Origin: Rebecca billardiae RCC1528
Lineage: Eukaryota; Haptophyta
DNA length: 64,000 nucleotides
Assembly: GCA_965240325.2 (NCBI GenBank)
Contig: OZ251228.1
Location: forward strand, 2,108,001 to 2,172,000
Direction: 5' to 3'
Part shown: positions 31,705 through 41,699 of the stretch, piece by piece
How positions within the stretch are numbered: the first letter of the stretch is position 1
How the letters are laid out: the number at the start of each line of letters is the position of its first letter
Made by a program: the position numbers and the translations under genes
The notes under the pieces: generated by a model
What the model was told of the DNA's origin: nothing
Database searches by the model: none
What the model saw: only the letters and a program-made list of their open reading frames with translations

Positions 31705-32900
31705 CACCTCAGTTCACGCGCGCCGAGCTCTGCCCACGCCGCCGCAGCCCGCTCTCCGCCGAGCCCGTCGTCACCGTAGCCGTGCGGCGCGCGCGCTCGG
31801 CTGCACAGCACGGCGCGCCGCGCGGCGCTGAGGCGCGCGGCGCGCCGCCGGCCGCGCGCGCCGCGCCGAGTCCGAGGACGGTGCCGAGCGCGGCGTCACG
31901 CAGCGCGACGTGGTCGATGCGCCTCCGTTCGTGCGCACCGAGCTCCGCCAACGCCGCCGCCGCCCGCTCTCCGCCGAGCCCGTCGTCACCGTAGCCGTGC
32001 GGCGCGCGCGCTCCGCCGCACAGCACGGCGCGGCGCGCGGCGCTGAGGCGCGCGGCGCGCCGCCGGCCGCGCGCGCCGCGCCGAGTCCGGTGCCGGTGCC
32101 GAGCACGGCGCCACGCAGCGCGACGTGGTCGGGAGGCTCAGCTCGTGCGCACCGAGCTCCGCCCACGCGGTCGACGCCCGCTCTCGAACGAGGCCGTCAC
32201 GGCCGCCGTGCGGCGTGCGACCTCGGCCGCGCGGCCGCGCACGTCGAGGCGCGCTGCACGGCCGCGGCCGCGCGCCGCGCCGAGTCGGAGGTCGGCGCCG
32301 AGCACTGCGCCGCGCCGGCCGCGCCGAGAGAGGCGGACGACATCCGGCTAGCCAGGCACGCCGATCGTCGCCACCGCCGTAGAAGCCCGCTCGCCGCTGA
32401 GTCCGTCACCGTAGCCATGCGGCGCGCAAGCTTGGCCGCGCGGCACGGCGCGCCGCGGTGCGGCGCCGGCCGTGCGCGCGGCGTGCTGGGCCGAGTCGGC
32501 AGCCGGGGGCGAGTACTGCGCCGCGCCGAGAGGAGCGGGGCGCCGAAAGATGCGGGCGATGCACCGCCGGCGGAGCACGCCGATCGATCGCCTCCGACGC
32601 CGCCGAGTCTGCCACAGCGGTAGTGCTGCGCGTGCGATCACAGACGCAAAGCCGCTTGCGCGCGCGCGGCGCGCTTGACCAAGTCGAGTCCGATGACGGT
32701 AGTGGCTGCGCGGCCGCGCAGAAAGAACGAGCCGATGCACTTCAGGTCGTGCACACCGATCTCCGCCGACGCCCGCTCTCCGCCGAGCCCGGCACCGCCG
32801 CCCGGCGGCAAGCCGAGCTGCTCGGCGCGGCGCGGCGCGGCGCGGCGCGGCGCGGCGCGGCGCGCCGAGCCACGGCGCCGCCCGTCGGCGGGGCGCGCTC
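31705..32900. repeat. Decaying 216-bp tandem minisatellite, about five units
   Basis: The landmark CCCGCTCTCCGCCGAGCCCG followed by TCGTCACCGTAGCC recurs at about 31747, 31963, 32177 (diverged), 32388 (diverged) and 32775 (partial). The first two units are nearly identical. Period 216 is divisible by three, so Ala/Arg-rich frames run through on both strands, but they decay with the repeat and show no conserved protein. Within 32827-32870 there is a (GCGGC)n run. Coding origin cannot be ruled out. The following 32901-33660 holds no recognised gene, only the upstream region of the sigma factor gene. Confidence 0.7.
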
Positions 32901-33660
32901 AGCCGAGGCGAGGATGATGCAGATGGCAAGTAGACTGCCATGCAGAAAGAAGCGGTCGACGCGCCTTGGGATGTGCGCGCCGAGCACTGCCGCGTGCGGT
33001 TGTGCTGGACACGCGTCGCCGTCGGAACCGTCGGCGTGCCAGCAGGAAGAGCAGGAGAAGGGCAGGAAGAAGGGCAGGCCCGCATGACGTGTATCGGAGG
33101 GCGCGGCGTGCTCAGCTTGGCGGCGTGCCGCACCGACGGGCGGAGGCAGGCGAGGGCGAGCGCCGGCGGCGGTTGGGGGCGCCGCGCGCGCGTGCGGAGG
33201 TCGCCGACCGAGGGGTGGGGCCGTCGCGGGCGCTCTGTTCTCGGCTGAATTCAAACTCCAAACCGCAGTCGTCGATTCAAAATCACTACGCCACCTGGTT
33301 ATTCGGACTCTTCCGGACTTTGAACCCCTCGAACCCCGACCGGGTTGAACCCCCTCGTCGAGATCGAACCCCCAGTCTGAGATTGTCCCCGACAATAGGA
33401 ACGCTGCCCCCTCCGCCGAACCCCTTCTTGTCCCCGGTACCGGCAAAAGTTTCGGCCATTTATCAAGCTGCAGAAGACATGCGGCCAACATCACGGCTCG
33501 CTCGCGTGTCCTCAAAGCCGCGTGATCGCTGAGAGATCGCACGGGTGGGAGCCAACTTTCGTCCGCACCCTCCGCCAAATTAGCGTCCTCCAATTGCCAA
33601 TAGGAAGAGACCGCGGGCTCCGGGCGGCCGACAACAGGTACGCAGCCAATCTAGACGCGC

Positions 33661-35434
33661 ATGATGTGTTCTTCGAGACGAGTCGTGGCGCTTGCGAGCG
33701 TGACGCCTCGGCGCGCGCCGCGCTTCATGTACGGCGCGTTGTTACTAGTGCTCACGGCGACAGTGGCGGGCATCGACGCCAGCCGAACGTTCGCCCCTCG
33801 CACCGCGCTGAGGTTGCCGAGCTCTGCTCGCGCGCAGTGCGAGATGCGCGGCCGCGGGGCCTCAACAGCCACGCGCACCGCGACCGCGACGCGCCGGCCA
33901 GGCCGGCCGTCGTCGGCCACGGTCGTGGGCGGCACACAGACGGGCTGGACATCCTTCTACGGCGTGAACCGGTATTCGGCGTCCACAAAGGACATCACCC
34001 CTGGCTCCGAGGCCATGCAGTGGTACCTGCGCGCGATCGGGCGCGACAAGCTGCTCGACCGCGAGAAGGAGATCATCTTGGCGAGCAGGATTCGGCGGCT
34101 CCTCGACTGGGAGAACCGCAAGGCGCAGGAGGAGGAGATGCTCAACCGCAAGATCACCATGCAGGAGTGGGCGGATGTCGTAGGTGCGTGGCCTCCGCTC
34201 GCACGCACGCATCGCGCGCGCGCCATCTACAGCGACGGCACGATGCAGGCGGCCCTGCGCAGCGCGGGTGCTCCGGCGCGCGCGGCCTTCAACATGCGCG
34301 TGCCTGTGGACTGGGCCAGCCCGCCCGCCGGGCATTCGCGCGCCTCGTCTCGCGCCTCGAGCCACGCCCCGTCCGCCGCCCATCGCTGTGCTCACGAGAG
34401 CCGCTCTTCCGCCCCTCACGCGTGCGCGTGCGCGTGCGCGCGTGTGCGTGTGTGTGTGTGTGCAGGCATGGAGCTTGCAGACTTCGACGCCAAGGTGCGC
34501 CTCTACCGGCAGGCGAAGAACACCATGGTGACGGCGAACCTCCGCCTGGTCGTCTCGATCGCCAAGAAGTACGCGAACCAGGGGCTCAACATCCAGGACC
34601 TCATCCAGGAGGGCTCGCTCGGCCTGATCAACGCCGTCAAGAAGTTCGACCCGGAAAAGGGCTGCAAATTCTCGACGTATGCGACGTACTGGATCAAGCA
34701 GGCCGTCACGCGCGCGCTGGCCGATCAGTCGCGCACCATCCGCCTGCCGGTGCGCGCGCCGCGCAGCACGCCGCGGCCTCCGCCCTCCATCCCGCGAAGC
34801 CGCCTCTTGCGCACGCGCGCACGCGCGCGCCGGTGTGCGATCCCCCGTGGAGCGAGCGTGCGGCTGACCCGGTGACGCGCCGCGCGGCCCGCGACACGGC
34901 TCGCCGCAGGTGCACATCAACGACTTCCTGAAAAACCTGCGCAAGGCGCACCGCCAATTCTTCGTCGAGCACGGCCGCTTCCCCACGGAGGACGAGCTCG
35001 CCGAGATCCTCGGCTCGGGGAAGGCGAAGATCTCGCTCGTGCGCCGCTCTGCGCAGGAGCTGATCTCGCTCGAGGCGCCGCGCCACTCGGCGCACGTGCG
35101 CTCGCAGAACGAGGAGGCGCGCATGCTGGACATGATCCCGTCGCAGTTCATGCACCCCGAGGAGGGCCTGCGCCTGTCCTTCCTGCAGGACGACCTGCGC
35201 TCCTCGCTCGACGAGGCGCTCGACTACGAGGAGCGCATCGTGCTCGCGCAGAGGTATGGCCTCGACGGCCTGCGGCGCAAGACGCTCGCCGAGATTGGCG
35301 AGGAGCTCGAGTACTCGACGACGCAGGTGCGGCAGATCGAGGCGAAGGCGATGCGCAAGCTGCGCAAGCCGACGATCAAAAAGGCGCTCAACGAGTACAT
35401 GTCGCCCGTCATGGAGTCGGCAGACTCGTGGTAA
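33661..35434 (+). CDS. Nuclear-encoded plastid sigma-70 factor
   Basis: Exons 33661-34183, 34466-34749 and 34910-35434 (introns 282 and 160 bp, GTGCG...CAG) join in phase to 443 residues. The leader has a hydrophobic core ([18 protein letters not shown]) followed by ASRTFAP, the Ala-x-Ala/Phe-type junction of bipartite presequences in red-lineage secondary plastids, then a Ser/Arg/Thr-rich transit region. Mature protein: region 1.2 ([20 protein letters not shown]), region 2 ([53 protein letters not shown]), region 3, and region 4 helix-turn-helix ([20 protein letters not shown]). It directs the cyanobacterial-type plastid RNA polymerase to -10/-35 promoters. ATG 33727 is an alternative start closer to the signal peptide. 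The first intron is in frame and stop-free. Confidence 0.93.
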
Positions 35435-37258
35435 GCTCGAGTGCACTGGCGACGTCGGCGCGGCAGACGGGGTCGGCGGCGAATGGACGCGGGGCCACCG
35501 CGGCAGCCTGTGGCAACGCGTCACGGGCCGACGGCCGTGGCTCCCGCCGCGCGGTGCATGTGGCGGCTACCTCCGCGCACTGCCGTGCGCCCTGGTTTTC
35601 GCGCCCGTCCCGGTCTTCGTCAACAGCATGTTCGGCACTCACATTGTCAAGTCGTGCTTGTCACGGACGCATGGACGCATGGACGCATGGACGCATGGGC
35701 ATGGCATGAACTTAACTACGCGTGGCTCACTACTCGGAGTACTCCGACGTCATCGAGCAATGTCGCTTCGACGTCGTCGGTCTGAGCTATTGGCAACCCT
35801 CCGGGCCTCACACGGTCCAACGGTCTATGTGGATCCGCGCATCTACCGTTAGTCCGCAGTGCGGCTCAGTGCACTGAAGGCTACACAGCATGAAGGTTCA
35901 CGCGTCGACCGAACTGTACTCATTCTGTATCTGACGCATCGTGTACAGTTCACTATATGTGGCGTTATAACGGAGTTATAACCGAGTGTGTCGGGAGGCT
36001 GGAAAGGCAACGCGCAGCTGGTGGACAAGGGCCGCCATCGTCTTCTAGGTCCTGCAGGTAGTTGCAGTCGATTTCCGGAGCTCATCGGCCACGGAGCTAT
36101 CCTTTATCATCATCATGGCGGGCGCTGGTCCTTTCATATCGGCCAACCACACTGGCTCCTCTGTAAGTACCCGCTCCTCTCCACTATCCGGCGCTCGAGA
36201 TCATATACAAGGTCATCTTAAGTCGGCGTGGCAACTTACCAAAGTTCATATCAAGCAGCCCACCTAGCAGAGCTCGCTCGATCATCGGTTACACGACCTT
36301 TCGGGCCGAGCTGCTCATCTCTCGGCAGCCCCTGCTTCGGCCTGCGCATCTGCAAAGCCCGAGGTCCCGCCATCTCCTCTGCGTTCTTTGCTTGTGCTCG
36401 TTGGCTGCATGCTCGCATATATATGCTGCAATGCCTGCCCTCGCATGCACATCACGCAGACTGTGGGTGATGTTCGTCCATACTCAATGGCGTCGCGTCG
36501 CTCTTCATGCAGGAGGACACGATTTAATATATATAACGTGCGCACACTTGGTTGAGGCGTGATTGACGCCATCCGTCGATCCGACTGAACAATTATTAAT
36601 ATTATATATTCTGCACAAAGACACCGCCACCGAAAACAGACGGGCGCAGGCAGGTGAGGGGCGCGTTGCCGCACCGTACCCATCATATATATATATACTA
36701 CGACTATGATGTTTTAAGTTTTAACGTGCCACTCGATATCTTGGTTCAGGCCAGGTCACAGGTGCCCGAGTTCGTCGCGGGACTCAGACCGCGCCATCTG
36801 AGAATCGCACTTCGCAGGCGCATCTTAACAATAACCGACGACATTGCACTTAGTTAGATGCAGCAGTCGTGCACAATAAATAAGATTCACCGGCCGCCAT
36901 CACTAATCAAGCTGTTAAACTTGTATATTATTATAAAACTCATCAGACCGGCGCGGCAGGCAGGTGTCGCGCAGGTGTCGAGTCGGTGACGAGTGAGGGG
37001 CGCGTTGCGCACTGCATACACTACTGATACAGCAACGGCTATGCGCGACACTGATACTTGATAGCTAAGCGAAACGCCTAAAGAGTCTACGACTACTCTA
37101 CGACGTAGTCGTATAGTGACTCGATCACTAAGCTAACTTTAAAAAATATATAATATAATTTTATTTAAATAATAACCACAATAATAATACAATGATATAT
37201 AATGAAAATACTATAGCCAGCATAGCCAGGCGGAATGTCACGGATGCCATCAGCACCT
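35435..37258. other. Intergenic region of 1.8 kb, no gene recognised
   Basis: Shared 3' flank of two convergent genes. It contains an 8-bp microsatellite (ATGGACGC)4 at about 35668-35700, short TA runs (36417, 36680), a repeated GAGGGGCGCGTTGC motif (36655 and 36995) and very AT-rich sequence near 37140-37200 just after the calpain stop, plausible for 3' UTR/polyadenylation. No RNA gene could be identified by eye. Confidence 0.5.
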
Positions 37259-40200
37259 TTATTGGTTGGCATTGCCCTCAAAGAAGCGCAGTCGAGCCTC
37301 GCGCAGCTCGTGTGCTGTGAGGTTGCCCTGATCCAGCCCCGACGCCTCTGTCGGCGCCGTCGCGGCCGGCGCAGCCGCGCGTTGCGTGCCATCGCAGCCC
37401 GTGCCCATGGGGCGCGCGCCGCTCTGCTGCTCGGGTGGGTCAGCGCGACGATTGCCCGAGGTGACCGCGCTCTGAGCAATCATGGCTTCGTCGCCGTCAT
37501 CGGACGAGTCGTCCAGCACGATGACCTCCTCCTGCTTCTCCAAGGCCTTCCGCGCACGCGCACGCGCGCCGGCCGGCTCATCGTCGTCGAGCGAGATCAC
37601 CTCGGGCGCGCGCGCGCTGCGGCCGGCGCGCGTGGCGCGCGCAGCCTCGTGCAGGCTCGCCGCGAGCGCGCGCTCGAGCTCGGCATCGGCGGTAGCGCGC
37701 TCGTGCTCGCGCAGGCTTGCGGCGAGCGCGGCCTTGAGCTCGGCATCGGGCTCATGGGCGGCGCCGCCTGGCCCGCTCAAGTCCATCGGCGCGTGCGCGT
37801 CGGCGACGAGCGCCTCCGGCAGCAAGGGCACCGGGTCGAAGAAGCTGCCTGTGCCGTGCGCCACGGCCGCGGACGACGACCCGGCCGCGCTCGCGCCGCC
37901 TCGCCCGCCGGCCCCAGCTCCGCTTGCCCCGCCGGCGGGTCTGGCGCTCGGTCGAGCCGGCTCGTCAGGCGACGCGGCGGGCGGGCGCGGCGCGCCGAGC
38001 CACGCGTCGAGCGGGGTGGGCTTCGCCGCGCGCACGCCGGCCCCGCCGCCCGCCGCGGCCGCCGTCGCCTCGGCGCCCTGCAGCAGCCGCACCTCGACCT
38101 CCCCAAAGCGCGCCTGCACGCCCGACTGCGCGAGGGCGATGAGCGCGCGCTGCGAGCGCGGCGGCACGTGGGCGACCGTGCGGTACGCGGCCCACTTGGC
38201 CGGCCACTTGAAGCCGCCGCCGCCGCCGCCCCCGCCGCTCCCGCCGCCGCCGCCCTTCGCCGCCGCCGCCGCCGCCAGCTTGGCCTCGTACGCCTGCGCG
38301 AGCGGCTTGTCGCTGCTGAGCAGGCCGTCCGCGCCGCGCGCGGCGTGCGACTTGGCGTACACGGTTACCTCCACGAGCGCGGGCTCGGCGGCGCGCGCGT
38401 TGAGCGCGGTGATGAGCGCGGCGCCGTCGCCGTCGGCCGTGGCGATCGACACGCCGCGCGCGAGCGCGCGCGAGCGCGGGCGCAGCTCGCGCTGGTTGGC
38501 CTCCACGAGCGTCTCCAGCGCGCACGTGCTCGAGCGCGCGCCGCCGCGAGCGCCGCCGCCGAAGCCGGCCGCGCCGGTCGCAGCGAGGTGCAGCGCGTGC
38601 GCGGCGATGCGCTCGATGGCCTCGCGCTCGCGCGCGCGCGCGGGCGCGGCGGGCTCGGTGGCCCCGACGGGCGTCACGCGCAGCGGCTCCGAGGCGAAGA
38701 AGCGCACGCGGAACGGCGCGCGCTGCTTCGACTCGGCCGCGGTCGGCGAGTTGGCCAGGCAGATGGGCAGCACGACGTAGGTGGCAGTCGGGTCGTCCAG
38801 CGCGCACGAGAACGCGCGCTGGCCGCGCTCGGCGCCGCGCAGCGAGCCGCCGACGAGTGTCTCGACGCGCCGGCCCTCGCGGTCGAGCCGGCCGATCAGC
38901 ACGGAGAGGTCGCCCAGCCGGTACGATCTGCGCCGGTCCTTACGGCACCAGTGGCCGCGGCGCGTCGGCTGGAGCGCGAGCACGTGCAGCGTGGCCGGCC
39001 GCTGCGCGCGCACGAGGTACGCGCATGCGCACAGCCGGCACGCCGACTTGCGCTCGGGGAAGGCGTTGGCGAAGGAGCGCGCGTGCCAGCCGCGGTGCGC
39101 GAGGCACACGTCCACGATGGAGAAGCCCATCATGAAGTGCGTCACGTCCATCCAGAAGGTGCCGTCGTCCACGCCCGTGCGCTCGAGACCGGCCGCGGCG
39201 ACCACGTCCGCCCACGCGCGCGACGAGTCCGACCACTCGCCGGTCCACTCTCCGACGCCGTGCGGGTTGCGCACGCGGACGAGCCGCACGTCGCGGCCGT
39301 CAGCCGTGCGCACCTCGCGCACGTCCAGGATCGAGTACGCGTGGCAGCCCACCAGCCCCACCTCGCGCAGGTTGGGCTCGGGCGCGGTCGCGCACCCCAT
39401 CGGCAGGCCGAGCGCGCGGCACGCGACCAGCGTCGGCCAGAGCTGCTCGAAGCGGAAGTGGTGCGCGTCGAGGTCGAGGGTGAGCGTCGGGCAGCCGGTG
39501 AGGTCGAGCAGCGCCTCGGCGATCTCGCCGCCGCTGATCGCGCGGTACGAGCCGTGCGCCTTGGCGTACCCCTTCTCCACGAGCGACGCCCACAGCTGCT
39601 GCGCGCCCGTGTGCGACGTGCAGCGGCAGAACGCGAGCTTTGCGCCAAACGCGAGCTCGGGGCGGCGCGGCTGCTCGGTGACGGGCAGCTGGTCGTCGAG
39701 GACGACCGTCGTCCACGCGCCGTCGAGGAAGAAGCGCAGCGCGTAGCACCCCGCCGCCGAGCGCGCCGTGTCGACGAAGAGCCGCGCGATCAGGTCGTGC
39801 CGCTCGGCGACGACCGAGAGCGCCGACATGAACCAGCAGTCGCCCACGCCGCCCTGCCGCAGGTCCTGCGCGCGGAAGCCGAAGTCCGAGACGACGTCCA
39901 GCGCGGGCAGCCGCGTCCAGCCGATCTTGGACCACGATGCCGCCTGGCGCTCGCCGCCGTCGACCCACGCGAAGTGGCCGCACTTGCGCTGCGCGCACCG
40001 CCAGTACTCGCGGCCCTTGTTGGGCGTGTCGAGCTTGACGGTGGACTTGGCCGCGTCCGTGCCGCAGCGGCAGCGCGGGGTCACGTCGATTGCGATCACG
40101 CGCTCCTCCTTGTCCGCCTGGCTCGGCTCCTCGCCGCGGACGGACGCATGTGTCGCCGGGAAGTCCTCGTCCACAAAGGCCGCGCCCGACGACGCATGCC

Positions 40201-40336
40201 GCCGAAGCGCGGCCTGGTACAGCGCGAGCTCGGGATCGTCGGGCTCCGTGTTGGCGTCGGAATCGGCGACCTGCTTGCTTGGCAGCAGCGCGAACGCGTC
40301 GGGCACCCCGTCTTCCCGCCACTTTGCGCTCTTCAT
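37259..40336 (-). CDS. Calpain (CAPN15/SolH-like) with GRF zinc finger, ubiquitin- and SUMO-interacting motifs
   Basis: Intronless; 1,025 residues from ATG 40336, or 1,052 from ATG 40417 (numbering below uses the latter). A GRF zinc finger lies at 114-153: C-x-C-G ... N-K-G-R-E-Y-W-R-C ... C-G-H-F-A-W. The calpain protease core follows, with Cys194 (GGVGDCWFMSAL), His359 (GLVGCHAYS) and Asn384 (VRNPHG), all intact. The next segment (GFSIVDVCLAHRGWHARSF) resembles the SOL domain of calpain-15. After Gly/Ala-rich linkers come two UIMs (DAELKAALAASLRE and DAELERALAASLHE) and two SIM-type motifs (EVISLDDDE; EEVIVLDDSSDD). No penta-EF domain is present. GRF fingers bind single-stranded nucleic acid in APE2, TOP3A and NEIL3, so I infer a Ub/SUMO-directed cytosolic or nuclear protease, possibly acting on nucleic-acid-bound proteins. 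Confidence 0.88.
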   Translation of the reverse strand: MKSAKWREDGVPDAFALLPSKQVADSDANTEPDDPELALYQAALRRHASSGAAFVDEDFPATHASVRGEEPSQADKEERVIAIDVTPRCRCGTDAAKSTVKLDTPNKGREYWRCAQRKCGHFAWVDGGERQAASWSKIGWTRLPALDVVSDFGFRAQDLRQGGVGDCWFMSALSVVAERHDLIARLFVDTARSAAGCYALRFFLDGAWTTVVLDDQLPVTEQPRRPELAFGAKLAFCRCTSHTGAQQLWASLVEKGYAKAHGSYRAISGGEIAEALLDLTGCPTLTLDLDAHHFRFEQLWPTLVACRALGLPMGCATAPEPNLREVGLVGCHAYSILDVREVRTADGRDVRLVRVRNPHGVGEWTGEWSDSSRAWADVVAAAGLERTGVDDGTFWMDVTHFMMGFSIVDVCLAHRGWHARSFANAFPERKSACRLCACAYLVRAQRPATLHVLALQPTRRGHWCRKDRRRSYRLGDLSVLIGRLDREGRRVETLVGGSLRGAERGQRAFSCALDDPTATYVVLPICLANSPTAAESKQRAPFRVRFFASEPLRVTPVGATEPAAPARAREREAIERIAAHALHLAATGAAGFGGGARGGARSSTCALETLVEANQRELRPRSRALARGVSIATADGDGAALITALNARAAEPALVEVTVYAKSHAARGADGLLSSDKPLAQAYEAKLAAAAAAKGGGGGSGGGGGGGGFKWPAKWAAYRTVAHVPPRSQRALIALAQSGVQARFGEVEVRLLQGAEATAAAAGGGAGVRAAKPTPLDAWLGAPRPPAASPDEPARPSARPAGGASGAGAGGRGGASAAGSSSAAVAHGTGSFFDPVPLLPEALVADAHAPMDLSGPGGAAHEPDAELKAALAASLREHERATADAELERALAASLHEAARATRAGRSARAPEVISLDDDEPAGARARARKALEKQEEVIVLDDSSDDGDEAMIAQSAVTSGNRRADPPEQQSGARPMGTGCDGTQRAAAPAATAPTEASGLDQGNLTAHELREARLRFFEGNANQ

Positions 40337-40525
40337 GCCAAGGCGACGCTCGCGGCCGAGAGGACGCGCGGGCGCGCTGGGCGCGCACGCCGTGTGCCGT
40401 TGCTGTGCCGCTGCCACTGTCGTCGTCTTACTGTATTTCTTTGTCTTCTCAGCCGAGTCCGGCCCGAGCGACCGGGTTCACTGCGGGCCGACGACGGCAG
40501 GCAAACTGCGGAGATCGTCATCAGC
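40337..40525. promoter_or_regulatory. Short bidirectional promoter region (189 bp)
   Basis: Separates the divergent starts of the calpain (40336) and the thylakoid-lumen protein (40526). If the calpain starts at 40417 only 108 bp remain. It includes a pyrimidine-rich stretch (GTCGTCTTACTGTATTTCTT, about 40421-40440); no TATA box is obvious. Confidence 0.45.
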
Positions 40526-41206
40526 ATGCACCGCGCGGCGCTCTTCTTGTCCGTGCTCGGCACGGTCCACAGCGCCCAGGGGCTTGCGCGCGCGTCACGC
40601 GTCGCATCGCTCAGCCGGCGCGATGCCTCGCGCGCACTTGCGCTTGGCGGCGGCCTGCTCGTATGCCCGCCGGCGGTGTGGGCGGGCGCGTCGACAGACC
40701 TGCGCACCGACCGCGTGGTCGCCATGAACAAGTACCGCGGGCGAGTCGAGGCGGGCCGCGACTACTGGAAGTCCGAGCTGCCCAAATTCATCTCCTCTGG
40801 CGACTGGGCCGCGATCCGCGAAACTCTGAGCGTCAAGCCGGATCCGAAGGACAAGCGCGGCAAGCGGAAGCTCGAGGGCGCCCTGCTCGCGATGCAGCGC
40901 CCAATGGACCTTTGGGCCTCGAGCTTCTCGCGCGGCGCGCAGCGCTCGGAGGAGACGATCGCCCTGCTCGAGGCGAGTGACGCGTTCAAGGCGGCCGCAG
41001 CGCAGCTCGACGAGGCGACGGCCGCGACGGTCAAGTCCGGGGGCCTCTTTGGCATCCTGGGTGGCACCAAGGAGCTCAGCCAGGGCGAGCGCGAGAAGAA
41101 GGCCAAGGACGCGTACAGCAAGGGCTCCAAGGCGCTCAGCGCGTACATCAAGGAGATGAACGAGGAGCTCAAGACGATGGGTGTCGACCCGATGTCAAAT
41201 ATCTGA
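40526..41206 (+). CDS. Thylakoid-lumen protein with twin-arginine signal, PsbQ/Psb31-like helical fold suspected
   Basis: Intronless, 226 residues. The leader has three parts: an ER-type signal (MHRAALFLSVLGTVHSAQG), a short basic transit segment (LARASRVASL), and a Tat-type lumen signal SRRDASRALALGGGLLVCPP ending AVWA. The mature part is all-helical and charged (YRGRVEAGRDYWKSELPKF; GDWAAIRETL; a long Lys/Glu/Ala C-terminus ending NEELKTMGVDPMSNI). The helix-W-x-x-I/V-R spacing recalls PsbQ/Psb31 four-helix extrinsic proteins of photosystem II. That assignment is inference; targeting to the lumen by the Tat pathway is well supported by the leader. Confidence 0.75.
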   Translation: MHRAALFLSVLGTVHSAQGLARASRVASLSRRDASRALALGGGLLVCPPAVWAGASTDLRTDRVVAMNKYRGRVEAGRDYWKSELPKFISSGDWAAIRETLSVKPDPKDKRGKRKLEGALLAMQRPMDLWASSFSRGAQRSEETIALLEASDAFKAAAAQLDEATAATVKSGGLFGILGGTKELSQGEREKKAKDAYSKGSKALSAYIKEMNEELKTMGVDPMSNI

Positions 41207-41699
41207 GCAGAAGCCAGGCGGCAAACCTTGGCTCGCAGTATTGGACTTCACCGTCGGTCGACGGCCACTCCGGCACCGGAGTACGGTCTGCGGCCTGCCG
41301 TGGCTGCCGAGGCCCGAGGCGGCGAGCGACGACGCATCATGGATTGCTGCTTGGAAGCTCGAGTCTAGATGGCACGCGGGCGCACCGAGAGGCGCACAGG
41401 CCGCGTGTTCGGAGTCAGAGCGTCCTTGTCGCCACCGGCCTGTACGGCCGTACGCCGTGACCCGTGTCACACTCACGGCGCGTTTCTGCCCCGTCACGGC
41501 GTCGTCGGCGTAGTACCGCGTCCGCGTACCGCGTCGGATCAGCCATCAGGCGTCGAACGTACAGCATCATTGAGAGGTACTTTACAATCCCATGAGCGCT
41601 TTGTCACAGTACGAAGCCGCCGACTCAGCTTTCTCACTGTACTTCCACCTGTCACAGCAGATGATGTGAGACGAGTGACCGTGTCGATCTGCCATCTCT
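41207..41699. other. Intergenic spacer, nothing recognised
   Basis: 3' flank of the lumen-protein gene up to the second foldback element; its last nine bases (41691-41699, GCCATCTCT) are the left copy of that element's target duplication. Confidence 0.55.

Noticed and set aside
30851-31990. Gly/Glu/Arg and Pro/Ser/Leu ORFs across the purine tract
   Set aside because: Translation of a simple GGGAGA minisatellite; no conserved protein and no plausible boundaries.
31709-32623. Ala/Arg-rich ORFs in the 216-bp repeats as a repeat protein
   Set aside because: Frames stay open only because 216 is divisible by three; later units decay with indels and neither strand shows a conserved motif. Kept as a repeat only.
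37235-40525. Forward ORF extending more than 1,000 codons upstream of the lumen-protein start
   Set aside because: It is the antisense of the calpain gene; only the part from ATG 40526 has a coherent leader and mature domain.
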